Of a stretch of DNA of 64,000 nucleotides, positions 24,901 to 38,800 are shown piece after piece. The position numbers were made by a program, and so were the translations under genes. Position 1 is the stretch's first letter. Every line of letters begins with the position of its first letter. Source of the stretch: Maylandia zebra. Lineage: Eukaryota > Chordata > Actinopteri > Cichliformes > Cichlidae. The stretch covers positions 14,002,131 through 14,066,130 of the forward strand of contig NC_135168.1 of assembly GCF_041146795.1 (NCBI RefSeq), written 5' to 3'. The notes under the pieces are model-generated. The model was not told where the DNA came from and made no database searches. It was given only the letters and a program-made list of their open reading frames with translations.

Positions 24901-27900
24901 CTTCCACAGTGTGTTTGTTGTTTCTTTGTTGTTGTTGGCCTGCTCTCTCCTCTCACTCCAATCTGGTTGCAGCAGATGTTTGTCCCTCCCTGAACCTGCA
25001 GACTTGGGTGCAGCACCTCAGTTCATCTTCAGTCTGAAACCAGCTGTTGTAGCTATATCCCCTCAAGCACACCTTCCCTGGTCATCTCTGCTGTGGTTGC
25101 TATAAAATTTAATCTTGATTTTAAAAAAAGAACAAAAAAAGTAAACTAAAGTCAGACTTGATGGTGGTTCACTCCTTGGGCAAGAAGACCGAGGAGTGAG
25201 CCACACTTGGTCAAAGCTTGGCCATTCAAGCTCACTGTTTTCCCCTTGTTGGTTGATGATAGTATTTTTTTTACCTGACTTATAGTCATCATTGTCTTCA
25301 AATTAACTCACACACTGCTGACTGCTGTAGCTTACCTGGCTGAGCAGGTGACCCATGCACTGAAGGTTAGAGTCGTGACTCCAGGGCCTGGTTTGAGTCT
25401 GCCCAAGACCATTTCCTGTGTTATTCTCCTCACTTCTCCCTCCCTTCCTGTCTTCTTTGCCCTATACAGTGAAGACAAAAGGCCTCAAGTTGTGAAAACT
25501 CTTCCCCTTCATCACCTTCAATCTCTCTCATCTAAAATCTCCAGTATTCTCCGAGTAGAGAATCTTTTCACAATCTTGAATGATAAGGATCCAAGTGGGT
25601 AAAGTTATTTATTTGTTGTGTTCCTATTTGCAGCTGGGATAGATTAAGAAAAACTATCGGCTGCCAAAATTACATCCAGTTTAGAAGACAAACATTGAGT
25701 GAAGTGTTTGTTTCATCATCCTTCACAACTCATCAACCAGGTGTCACAAACTGCAGCAGGACAGTACAAAGCATGTCATACTGGATGGCTGCAACAACCA
25801 GAGTTTTACCTACCTTTGGTATTTCTTGACAGCATGAGTGTAATATTTACTGAACAGAGTCGTCTTCTGTAATCTTTTCAGATTCAGATTCAGAACACTG
25901 TATTTATTTTCAAGGGGCAATTAGGATACTGAGCTTTCCAACCGTACATACAATACACAAACATCACATTGGGGAGACGGGTCAGGCTAGGTAGCTGGCC
26001 GGTCGGCCGCTAGAGCAGCGACCCGGAACCGAACGGCGGAAAATGCACAACATCAGGAAAGATGAGGAGAAAAAAGAACTCCTCCCAGACTGAGCTCCAA
26101 CAGGGAGATCAGTTTGAGAACAGACAAAAAATGACCTTAGCGCAGAGCACATGAAAACTCTTAATGCGCCATAGAAACACATGACGAGCAACAGGGATGG
26201 GTAAAAGGTGAGAGACAGCCGGTGTAGACAGCGCATCCGGGCCTGCAGCATTTGCGCTGGTCCCCTCGACCCACCGTCTGCACCGGGAGGGGATAAGCAT
26301 GCTTAGGATGGGAAGGAAAGTCTAAACACCGTCTGTTATCAGGGTGAGATTTGTTATGTTCAGCTCCAGCCTTGAGACCACAGCTCGCGCCGGTATGTTA
26401 GCCGCATGAAATGATGGTGGCTTTCTTTGGTGCGAACAACTGCATGTCAATTTGACAGCTGATCTAACAGTCCGTCACTCGTCTCTCAATCTCCCGTTGG
26501 AGAGCCACGAGCTTCTCCGAGAGGTTATCGGTTTTGCGCTCAAAGAGCAAAGTCTGAGAACTCACGACCACCATGAGCTTCTTCAAGATCTTATCCGTGC
26601 TGCGTTCAATGAGCCCATTTTGAGAAGTCACGACCCGTCCCATTGTTTCAGCCACAGCGGGCAGCCTTGTGGGGGTTTGAACAGCTGATTCCGCTTTCTT
26701 TAATCTTCAATAAGCCAGGGCCAAGCCAGCTCAGATCAGCAAGAACCCTTTGCTGCTGTGAATGTCCGTGCTGCTATATTTCAGGATCAGGCTCTAAATG
26801 TACAAATGGATCTGAGAAGATTTCCAATCATGTTTCTACTAGATTTACAGTTTGTTTTCATGTCTTCTGACTCAGAAGGTGGATCAGGTGGAGCTTACAA
26901 GGAGTAAGTGCTGCTATAGAAGAAGAGTTGTGTTTTAATGAAGCTATTTAGTTAACCAATAATTGTATTGCATGCTGGCATTAAAAATGTTTCATTTGAC
27001 TGATTTAATTGTTTGTTTGTTTTCTTCCAGACTGAGTGGCTGTAACCTCTCAGAGAGAAGCTGTGATGCTCTGTCCTCAGTTCTCAACTCCCAGTCCTCT
27101 AGTCTGAAAGAGCTGGACCTGAGTAACAATGACCTGCGGGATTCAGGGGTGAAACTTCTGTCTGCTGCACTGCAGAGTCCACATTGTACACTGGAAACTC
27201 TCAGGTCAGGATCCAAACATATCATTAAATGATATTATTGTACAAACAACCAAGCTTTATAGAATTGGCAGGTGAACTTTTCTTTATCTTTGGATTGCTT
27301 AGGAGATTCTTAATTACTGTCTGAACATTTTTTACAGTCACATATTTTGTTTTAATGGTCAAACAGAATTATTGTTCAGTTCAATGAGCAGGTAGCTGTG
27401 AGATTCATAATAATGAGGTATATTTGTATTAAAGATGACTAAACTTGAACAGTAGCTGTGAGTTACTTTGTTTACTCATGTGTGCTGATGTTGTGAGTAA
27501 TTTAAAGCTGAAGTAAACTTGTAATGAGTTTAATAGAGTTTCTGAAGTAAGTGTACTTGGAGACATTTATGTGTTTACTAAAGTCCAGGAGCAGGAGGCT
27601 GTGTGTAGCATAGAGGAACCCAGACCTCAGCTTTGTCTCCTGGTTTCTGTTGCTGCTGTTACAGTTTCCCCTCATCGTTCCTTCAACAGTCTCCTCACTG
27701 TAACAAATCAAAGTGTTACTGTATAGAGTCACGTCTGAATGTTGCCATGTGCTATTAAAACTGAAAGCGATGTTTCATACACCCACGTGGTTCAGTCACA
27801 CAGTAACTGATGGTAAATAATGTTTGTGTTGAGCACATCGTACAGGTCAGCTGCTCCACACAGATCTCAGGTTTACATGCTGGAACAGTTTGTGATCATG

Positions 27901-30900
27901 AAGGATAAACCTCACTTCCTCTTTGTTTCATACAGATGTGACATGAACAGTAACACATTCATGAAATCCTTTTAGGAACACAAACACTATTGTAGCTGGA
28001 GAATATATTTGAATGTAGGATAATGTAGGGGATCAGAAACAACAGTAATAACTAACCACCACCTCACCATTTGGGTTGGTAGCTGCATGTTGATTGATGA
28101 AGTCATTTTCTTCTTCCTCCATTTCTACCTTATTAACATCAGATTAAAAGCTGCACAGAGACAGGCCCTGGACATGTTTAGCCTAGCTTAGTACAAGGAC
28201 TGGACATGGGGGAAACGGCTCTCATCACTGGATCAAAACATGAAAACAAATCTGAAGTAAAGTTTTGTTGAAGTGAACTGTGGTGGTGCCCAATGTTCCC
28301 TCTAAGCTGCGCTCGTGCAACTGCGCGCTGCTGGCACGTCTCTGCACACAGAAAATCTGTGTTGCACACAAGAAAAAAATCAAATCTCAATTGAAATTAA
28401 AATTAAATCTTCAACAATTCTGTTTTGCAGTGTGAGTCAGTGACTGGCAGCTCCCATATGGGATTAGAACGATGCCAATATGCTCATGTTTTTACTATGT
28501 TTGTCTTGAAGATGTAAGAAGATCACATGGTGCTTTTTATTATTGTGTTGGTTTGTTTCCTGTCTCTTGGATGGAGCCCAGCTGTGCGTGGCCCCTGGGC
28601 CTGTGGTCAGAGTGTGTGCTGGATAATCCGGCCCAGGATGAGGCCAAACTGACATGGGATGAAATGTCTGTCACATAATTGAGCTTAGTGTAGTTTCATT
28701 TCTGCACAATTTAAAAACAACCAAAACTTTGTTCTGTCTTTTCTATGTTATACTGTAGACTTTCTTTGATACTGTGTCCAAAAGGAGCAGCTTTTACTTT
28801 GAAGGGGAGCCGTCTCTGTTTCCTCTTCAGGTTGGATGATGGAAGCAAATGAGTGTGTGATGTTCTTTCAGTGTTGCACTTTGTAGACGCTCCCTGAGCA
28901 CTGGTCTCACAGCCAGCTGCACATAGAGACCAGTGTTGTTAGTCCAGGTCAGAAGATGACTTGATGGAATGAAAATGAGCTTGTAGTTTGTCTGCTTTAA
29001 TAATGTGACTGGAAAAAGGTGTTGGACTTCAAATATGTCCATTTCTTTCACACTTCACCTTTAAAAGTGAAGCCTTGTTGTTCCTGGAAGGAAAAACACG
29101 ACTTTTTCAAGTCTTTGTCCTGTTTTTATGATAAATGTACGACTTTAATGTGAAACATTCAGAGTTTTTTCTTTTGTTGTGTTTGTTTGAAGCTGCTTCC
29201 TGTTGGCTTCAGCTGTTTGGAGTTTCCATTTTCTAAACTTCTACATTCTGAACCTTCTTCAGCTATGAACAGATGATGAAACACTGAATGATTTCAAGCT
29301 CACACTTTGTCTAATAAACTTACATCTTTCATTTTTTATTCAGATTGAAGGACTGTGATTTGTCAGAGATCAGCTGTGATTATCTGGCAGCAGCGCTGAA
29401 GTCCAACCCCTCGTATCCCAGAGTGCTGGACCTGAGTGGAACCTACAACAACCTGCAGGATTCAGGAGTGAAGCAGCTGTGTGTTCTTCTGGAGAATCCA
29501 CGATGTCGATTTGAAACTCTGAGGTCAGTCACATGTTTTAGTTGTGCTGAGATGAATATGATGTGAAAGTTGTGCTGACACTGTGGATCAGTAGGCCCAC
29601 ACACCTCTATACAGGAAGTCTGGTTCTACTCTTTGTAGAACTTCTGATCCCTGATCCTCTGAGTCTGACTCAGTAGATAATGCAGAGTTCTGAGCTGATG
29701 TGGGTGAGAGGACTCAGGCAGCCTGACAGAGTTGATGTCCAGGTCTTCCCTGCTTGTCCTGATATACATAAACACGAGTATCCTTGCAGGTCAGATCTCA
29801 TCAGTCACACCTGTTAGTGCAGCTCTCCTCTAGATTGTAGTGCTTGTTAAACTAGGATGATTTTAGGAGCCTGGACCGCAGATCTAAGGGAAGATATGAC
29901 TTGGAAAGACTAAACCAACCTATTAGAGGTGTTTGCCCTAACATAGATAAATACTCAGATTTACACCTTTAGTGTCTCACAAAGGGTTAAAAAGTGAATG
30001 TGCACAGAGAGGTTGGTGGTGAGACGGGCACTTCCAGCACTGTAGATGTGATCCAGCTCAGTGTTCATGGAAATAATCCGGAGAGCAGGATTCCTTGATG
30101 AATGTTACATCTTCTTAAAGTTATAATCCACAGGGAAAACTGTGAAACTGTCGATCTGATATCTACTCAGCCAATCGGGTGTTTACATGCCCTTCACTGA
30201 TCTCCAGCCCCACCTTATTATCAGTTTCTCTCTCTTTTACATCTGAATTATCTTCACTTCACATTTCAGTCAGTTCAGATTTCATTAGCACGTTCACTTT
30301 AGCATAATCCATTTTAATCCAAACACCTTTCTCTTTAAACTCTGTTTGTCAGTCACAGTATATCCAGTACAATCCTCTTTTTCACTGCGTCACACACATT
30401 CAGAGATCAGAGTGTCCTGTGTGTGCTCTCATTCACTCACACTCACTCTCATATGGCTGAAGTCTGTTTGTACACAGGCTAATCTGGGACTCTCCACCAT
30501 TTGACCCTAGAAATAAAGAAGCTTCTTGGATGAGAGGTGAAAGGCGAAACGTCTTCAAAAAACTTAAAGAAGTCCAGATGCCTTTTTTTCTAAGCTCTTT
30601 AGATAACTGCGAACCTTCACAAACACCTCATCAGTGGGACTCTCAGAGCTACCAGCCCTTTGCTACAATCACAAAGCTCTTCATTGAAATCAATGATATC
30701 AAAGCTGTAATCAAATGAGTCCAAGTCTTCTGCTGATTCAGCATCACATTCATCTTTGCTCCTTGTTCTGCATCCCCACCATGGACTTCATTCCTTTCCA
30801 AGCCAGCCTTGAGTGTCCTTTATTCAGCTCATCCTCTGCTTTACTTTTACACCTGATTTTAGCTGCTTTTCTTCTCTCCCTCATAACAAGACAGCTTCTT

Positions 30901-33900
30901 CTGCCTGAGAACATGTTGGAGTGATTTACTAATCCAGGGCTGATTTTTGGGGAAAATAGTTTTCGTTTTCAAAGTAATCTCCATTTTTCCCAGAAAGAAA
31001 TGTAAGTAGAAATCGATGATCTAAGTGTGAACACGAGCCTTTAAAAAGGCTCTACTGAGGCTGCTGCCAGTGGTCAAAGCCTCCAACAAAGCTCTGTAAG
31101 TACATATGTGATCATAGCTTTAGCTTTTAAATGTTTATTCTAGTTAACACAGATCAGGTGGAACAACTGAAATAAAATATCAAAAATATTAAGTGGTCAT
31201 CGGTACTCAGTTTGTTCAATACTGAATACAATGGAGCACAAATTGTCCACATTTCTGAAATATTTCTGGGTGTAACTGTCACCAAAGTGCAATTTAGACC
31301 TGGCCTGTGGTTGTTATCTAAGTGATAATCATCAATTCTACTAAAACAAATACAAAATAAAGAAGTTTGACACATTCTGTTGATATCAAAAGCACACTGA
31401 ACAATTCAGTGTTGTTTTACTGCTGTTGTCTCTTCACTTCTTCTCCTCTGATTCTCTCCACATGTTGCTCTGCATCAGTGCTCAGTTTCCTGACAAAACA
31501 AGATGAAATATTGCTAAATATAATAGTATCTCATTACACTTCAACATAAGTGTTTTATTTTTGTAATTGTTTATCTGTTATTTTTCAGACTGAGTAACTG
31601 TGACCTGTCAGAGAGAAGCTGTGAAGCTCTGGCCTCAGGTCTCAGCTCTCAGACCTCTAATCTGAGACAGCTGGACCTGAGTAACATTAACCTGAAGGAT
31701 TCAGGCGTGAAGCTTCTGTCTGAAGGACTGAAGAGTCCACACTGTACACTGGAAACTCTCAGGTGAGATCAAGCATTTTTCTTTCATCAACTGACAGAAT
31801 TAGCAGATTAATAATAAGGCAGTCCTCTAATAAGAGGAGAAGTGGAGGTGTTTTGAAGGGCAACGTACTCTTATGTTAACAAGACAGGAAGTAGTTCCTG
31901 GGAACTGCTTCCTTTGTTATTGTCTAAGTAGAAAATATGATGGTGAAACAGTGATGAGTTTGCAGAGGTGGATCCACACAACACAACAATGCTGTTGCGT
32001 GCTGGAAGCAGACTTCTCACAGATTCTGAGGCTGCAGGTTTCATCACTGTCCAACCAAAATTCACTGAACCAGCAGTAAATGAACGTCCAAAACTACGCT
32101 TCATGTTTAAAAAACAGATGATCAGGGGGATTTGTGTTTACATCTTTTTTGTGTGATCTGTTCACCTGCTGTTTCAGCTGTTTGGTGGTTGTTGAGATGG
32201 TTTTGTGAACTTTTAGCTGAGATTCTGACGTTTCTGTAGATACCACACATGTCTAATTACTTTGTACAGCATGAATGGCCATAACGAGGTTTTTAACAGT
32301 AAGAAAAGTTGTAAAACTTCAGAAAATATAGTTAAAAGTCCAAAACCTTCTACGTCTGGTGGCTTGTGGTAAGGAGCAGATCAAACGAGTAAAGAATTAC
32401 GTTATAATTATAAATGGCTTCAACAGCACATTCAGGTCTGTGAGACTCATTCAGACACTGAGCCGTGGCTCTGTGCTACATGCACATATTTCTGCATCTC
32501 TGCCATTCAGACACACTTTATATATAGTTTATTTTATGTAGTATTCAATACTGAACTGTACATTTAGTCTTTTTAAAGGCAGCAAGTTTTATTCAGTGTT
32601 TTCATAAAAGCCTTATTTCTATCCATTTACTGCTATTAGGAAGAACACGTGAGGTTTAAGACCTGGACCAGTTTGAAACCTTTTGTCCTCCACAGTGGAA
32701 AATGGGTGGAAATAAAAATGGGTCTCACTTTAGCCAGCTCCTAATTTTATCAGTTCTACTCTCAGCGTCTCCTGTATATCTCCTGTATAAATGTTGCACT
32801 CAGCTTTGTGGTCTCCAATATCACTGAAATGCAGCCAGATGCTGCTCATTTTGCCTTTTCACTCTTTCCTGACACGCTTGCATTTCAGTACAGCTCCCAT
32901 TTCTCTGTGTACTGGTCTCTACCACCACCCTTGCTGTCTATGGGACATGTCTTCTTTCACATAATGGTATGATCCCAGTCTGTCTCTTAAAGTGTTTGGC
33001 CACATGGTTTGCTCATCAGAATAAAACCTCAGCCGTGCTCACATTGATTATCAGCAAGCCTGAAAATTCATCAATATTTGACATATGAAATTATCTCAAG
33101 GGCTGAATTTGGCCCACGGGCCATATGTTTGACACCCCTGGTTTACACAGTTTGGTATTCAATGTACAAGTGAGCTAGCTCTCAGCTAACTAGCAGACAA
33201 GCTAACTGCTGGGACTGCGTCTTTCTAACAAGAGCGTCAGACACTCAGACTGGTTTCCTTTGTGGATGATGATGTGTTCTCACACTGATCCTTCATGCTG
33301 ATGCTGCCATCCACCCACTGCTCCTGGATTCCTCATCATCATCTCCATCAGCCCTCACAATACTCCACCTTCTTCAGCTTCATGTTCAGCAGCCTGGATG
33401 GACAGTAATTCTTTCCATGGGTTATGGTGGGACATTGAGAGCTGAAGTCAAACAGCAGTGAGAATGAAAGACTGATTCATTTCTATTTAGTCTTGTGATG
33501 TGCAGCTTTGTTCAGAGCATTAAGGCCCAGCAAAGATCACTGAGGTCATAGAGTCCTGATGAAACCTGTGTGCTTATAGAAACTGAGACCAGATGAACCA
33601 GAATAGAAGGACATTAAAATGAAGTGTCAGCTACACAAAGGCAAAGCTATTCAGTTGTTGCTGTGAGTTATTTAAATGGAGGATGGAGTCAGACTTTAAT
33701 CTAGTTTTTTACAAAGTTCCCTCAGCGTCCAGAGCCACCAACATACCTTTGATCAACAGCAAGTGAACATTTATAAATGTGTGTTTCCAGAACAGGAAGC
33801 AGCAGAACTATTGTTCTGTTATCAGGCAGCAGCACAAACGCTCATCAGCTCATTTACTGTGCAGGACTTTGAGTGTGTGTTTGTGCTGGATTTCCTTTGG

Positions 33901-35787
33901 AGAATCTCAGTCAGAAACAAGACAAAGAAAAACTCTTTCAACAGTCCAGGTTGAGTTGACAACATGAACTGCATTTATCTCAATTTTAAATACACGTAGA
34001 CATTGAGGGCTAACAGGAGGGACTATGTGCTTACCTGCTGCTCTCTGGCAGGTAGCTCCATGCCCTCCTGGGTTTTAATTGCACCTTAGAACACACATGC
34101 ATCAACACTACAATGAGCAGGTGGAGGGAGGTTTGGAGTCTTCTCTCACCCCCGTTCTCTGCGGCCTGCTGGAGCGGGGGGGCTAGGAGGAGTTGGCTGT
34201 CCGGCTGCGGTCTGGGGTGTGGGGCCTCCCTGCTGCTGCGGAGTCGGGTCGGTCTGCCTCTCCCCACCGCAGGGAAAAGGGTAACACCACCTGGGTCTGG
34301 GTGCAGTTCCCCCCTCCAGGGGCGGGGGCACCTAGACCCGGTTGGTAGAGTACGCTTGGGGAGTGTGATCGTGTGTACAGCGTCTCTTTATGTCTGTCTC
34401 CACGTCGGTTGAGTGTGAAGTGCACATGAGAGCATGAGGGTGGGAATGGATGTTTGTGTCTGTGTGTGCCTGTATGTCTGTGTCTATATGTCAGGTTGGG
34501 TATCAGACGCCACCTCTCTGGGGACATCTCGGGCCCTCCAAGGTTTGGAGGCCTATCTCCACCCACCACCACTTCCCCTGCCGGTGGCGGACTCCCTCAG
34601 GTGTCGGTGCGTTGGTGGTTCTTTGTATCTGGGGGTGGGCGTCCGGGTACATACCGGTTCACTCCTTGGCGGCCACTTATTGGGGCTCGCTCGGGCCATT
34701 TCGGAGGTGGGGTGCCCCCGGCCTCTCGGCCTGGGGCTCGGTCACTCAGGCACAGCTGGCTGCCGGCGGAGCTCACGGGCGCGTCACTGCAACTCCCCCT
34801 GGCTTCTGCTCCGCGGCTGCTGAATGAGCCCTCATCTGGGACTCTCCTCAGCTCTTTCTGGGACAGTGGCGCAGCTGCCCCACTGTTGGTCTTCCTTGGT
34901 CTCTTGTGTTCTGGGGGCCTCTGGATGTCTGGAGTTTTGATCTCCTCCATACCTGCTTCATACCATAGAGGACAGGGCTGTGGCCCCCCCACACTCCCTA
35001 GCAGATCATTACATGGAGAAACCTTTGGAATGCAAGCATGCTGATCCACACAGGTATGCACACAGGTGTACACACGGGTATTCACAGACGCGGACTACAG
35101 CTTTCTTGGCTGCTGCCTAAAAGCACACTGTGCGCTGTCTGTCTTGAGTGTTGCACAATATCGTTTATTATTTAGTAACTATAAAAAGAAAAAAAAAAAT
35201 TCAGTGTGCAGAAACAGATCAGGTGCTTTCTAACAGCAGTGTTCCCTTTAACACAGCAGCAGTTCAAATATTTCTGTCAGTCTGAGCTGAAACATGAATC
35301 TAATCTAATCTAATCAGGACACTGAGAAATACATCATGTTAAATATACCTGCAGGCTTCCAGCTGTGCACTTTGTCCCTGTCAGCTGTGATTGCCATGGC
35401 AACCTTGGTGTTGTGCGCGATGCAGGGACGTGTTCAAAGGCAGATGTTAGATTTGTATTGTTGATTGTCATTTATGCTTAGAAATATTTAACCATAGATG
35501 CTTAGAGGTGTATAATCAATCAATCAATTGTGTAGTGATAAGTTGTGTGATCTTTAACAGGCTACAGAGGCTTGGTGTGCATTCCATCCTGGGAGCATGA
35601 GAGAGGTCATACCTTCTCTTATTGTTTTATGGTAGGATTAACCTAGCTACGTCTGTTCTAGTCTAAGTGCTCTTTGTTTAGATGAACTGCAGGACTTCCT
35701 CACCATGTTATCTAGGATGAACCATCTAGGGGGAGGGGGAGGCTACCCTCTTCCTGACCAAGGATGTTTGACCCTTTGATCAGCAGT

Positions 35788-35841
<54 letters not shown>

Positions 35842-38800
35842 GGTACTCTTTGTGTATGTAGACGTTATATGTTAATGAACCTATGCATATTCATGTAACC
35901 TCAATAAAAGGACAGTGTATGGGAGGACGGACGAGAGCTACTGGGGTCAAGCGAAGGAACGGCGTTTGTCTGGTTCTCTCCCGTGCACGAGTACCATGAA
36001 GAAGTTTGCCTACTTGCGTCTTGCTTAGCAGTGTAATTATATTGTCTTAACGTTCCAGCGAATAGGTTTATGCTACAAACCTAACAGCAGACGTCTGGCA
36101 GCAGCATCATATTTGATGCACTATCTGTACTGAGTGTGCTGACTTTATTTCAAATGTCCCACTGCTGTGCAACATGAATCACATGTTCTGCACCTTTCTG
36201 TAACTCCCAGGTAACCATGGTTACACAGCTACAGTATATTCAGAGCCAGTGAGCACTTTCACAATAATCATGATTTTAAAAACTGTGATTAAAATAATTG
36301 CTGACGTTAATCAGTTAATGAGTTAACGAGATAATAACAGGTTAAGTTGCCCTAATAATTAGACTTTGGTGACAAACTGATGTGATCTCCATGTTTCCTT
36401 TGTTGGACTGTGGGCGAGTGTCAGAACTGAATGTACTGAGTAACATGTAGAGTTTAAACATGTGTCAGTTCCAGTTTTAGAGCTCTAAAGTGCAGCTATC
36501 ATGTTAGGAATATGTTAGGAATAGACAGGAACACTGAGCACACTGAGGTCAAATCTTTATTTTACCACTCGCTGCATTCTTGATGTTCATGAATTCAGCA
36601 GCTTCATGATTGTCTGCAGCATTAATCTCATATTTCCATTAAAAGTGTTGAATTTGACTGTTTGATGTTCTTTATGATCTCTGGCACCAGTTCATCTGTA
36701 GGCTGAGCTCAGTCCATCCAGTTAGTGAAATGATGTTTAAAGGTCTCCTTGTTCTGTGAGCGTGCACAGATCCTGAAGCAGAAAGCCTGGGTTACAGAGA
36801 AATGATCATCACTGTGATGATGCTCATCATCTCTGACTGGGATTTGAGGTTTTGTCAAAGCAGCAAAGAAAGCCTGGCTATGTTGGACTGGGTGTGGAAG
36901 CAGCTCCCAGTTTGAGTTCAGGAGACAGACACCCTCTCTACTTTGAAGATCAGCTTCAAACTTTCCTTTTTAATAAAGCTTATAGTTCGAGCTGGATCAG
37001 GTGACCCTGAACCATCCCTTAGTTATGCTGCTATAGGCTCAGGCTGTTGGTGGACTTCCCATGATGCTCTGCTTTCTTCTCCCCTCTTTTCACTCCTGAT
37101 GCTTTTATATGTCACTACTGCATGTCCTTAACTTTTGTCTCTCTGTTTAGTTCTTGTCTCTCTGAGCTCATCTCTTCTCTTTCCCCTCACCCTGCAACCA
37201 GTCATGGTAGATGCTCCTCCTGGAGCCTGTTTTCACTGGGAGGATCTTTGTGTCAAAGGGAGTTCTTCTTCCCACCATCACCAAGTGCTGCTCACAGTGG
37301 AGGCGGTTACCTTACACTGTTAAACAGCTTCAGATGACTGTTGTTGTCTGTTGGGTATTGTCACTTATAAATAAAGTTACAATGGATGGATAGATGTTAT
37401 TGTGACAAAGAGAAAACAACTGTTGTCAGATAGATTGTTGTTTTGTGTGTCTGCAGTCTGTCAGGCTGTCTGATCACAGAGGAAGGCTGTACTTCTCTGG
37501 CCTCAGCTCTGACCTCCAACCCCTCCCATCTGAGACAGCTGGACCTGAGCTACAATCATCCAGGTCCCTCAGGAATGAAGCTGCTGTCGGCTGGACTGAA
37601 GGATCCAGGCTGGAGACTGGACACTCTCAGGTATGGAGAGAAAATCTGATAGAGGAAGAGCTGGAAACATTTCCTGTGTCTTTCACTCACTTCCTGTTTG
37701 TTTCCTGCAGATGACACATGAACAATCACACATGCAGGAATATTTTCAGGGACAGACACACTAGTCTAGCTGGATAGTACATGGATATTTATGTAGGGGT
37801 CTCCAAGGAGTCTGGTTGCAGGAACATTAATGATAACTGATATGTTGAGAGTTTCATTAAAAGTAGACCTACAGTTAGGTCCGTAAATATTTGGACAGAG
37901 ACAACATTTTGTAACTTTAGATACACTTTATTAGGTCACAGGTGTACTATACCTGAGATAGTGGCCACTGTGTACTTAATAAGGTGTCAGCCATGTGTAT
38001 GTTTCCCATGCTGTATGTCCACAGTCACAGTGACAGTCAGTGACACTGACAGAAGGATGAAACAAGGCTGAATAGGCTGAACAGCTGAATTCACAATAAA
38101 TTTGTTCTCAAGTGGGTTAGGTGCACATTTTTCTGTTATTGTTCTCAAACAACAGAATGAGAATGAAATATTGATTCTAACAGGGCCCATAAAGGGCTTT
38201 TATTTTTTATTTTTTTTATTTTTAACATTAAATATGAAAAATAAATAAACAAATTAAGAATTAATAAGAAAATAAATCAATCTGTAATACATAAATAAAA
38301 TAATAATAAGATATTTTTAGTCAGTGAACTTGTGTGTATCTTTCAGTCTTCTATATCTGCTGTATTTAGATTGAAATGTCTGTATTAACAGTTCTATAAC
38401 CTTCTTCTGAACATGAATGGAACACTGTAGAAAATGAACTGTTCTTCTGAACATGGCTTCTCTTGCCTACTCCTTGCTGCTAGAGACCTGGCAGCGTTTC
38501 CTCTCGCATAGCCGAGCCAGATTTGGCCTGAGGGAGGAAGCAGTTGCGACCCTCAGTATGTCTTGAAGATGATCATCCGTAAGTCTGGACCTGTACTTGG
38601 ACTTATTGAAGGTCAAAGTGGAGAAGAGCTTTTGGCACAAGTATGTGCTACCAAAAAGGCACATGGTCCGCTTGAACATTCGGGAAAGCCGAGGGAAACT
38701 AGGGCTCAAGTCTCTCAAAAATTGTCCAAGCTTGTCTGCTTTTCCACTCACCTCCCTGAACTTTGCTTTGAGTTCAGAGTTGCACTGCAGCTCAATGAGC

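Noticed and set aside
34454-35085. Long overlapping frames of 162-196 codons on both strands
   Set aside because: Explained by high GC content; no recognisable protein.
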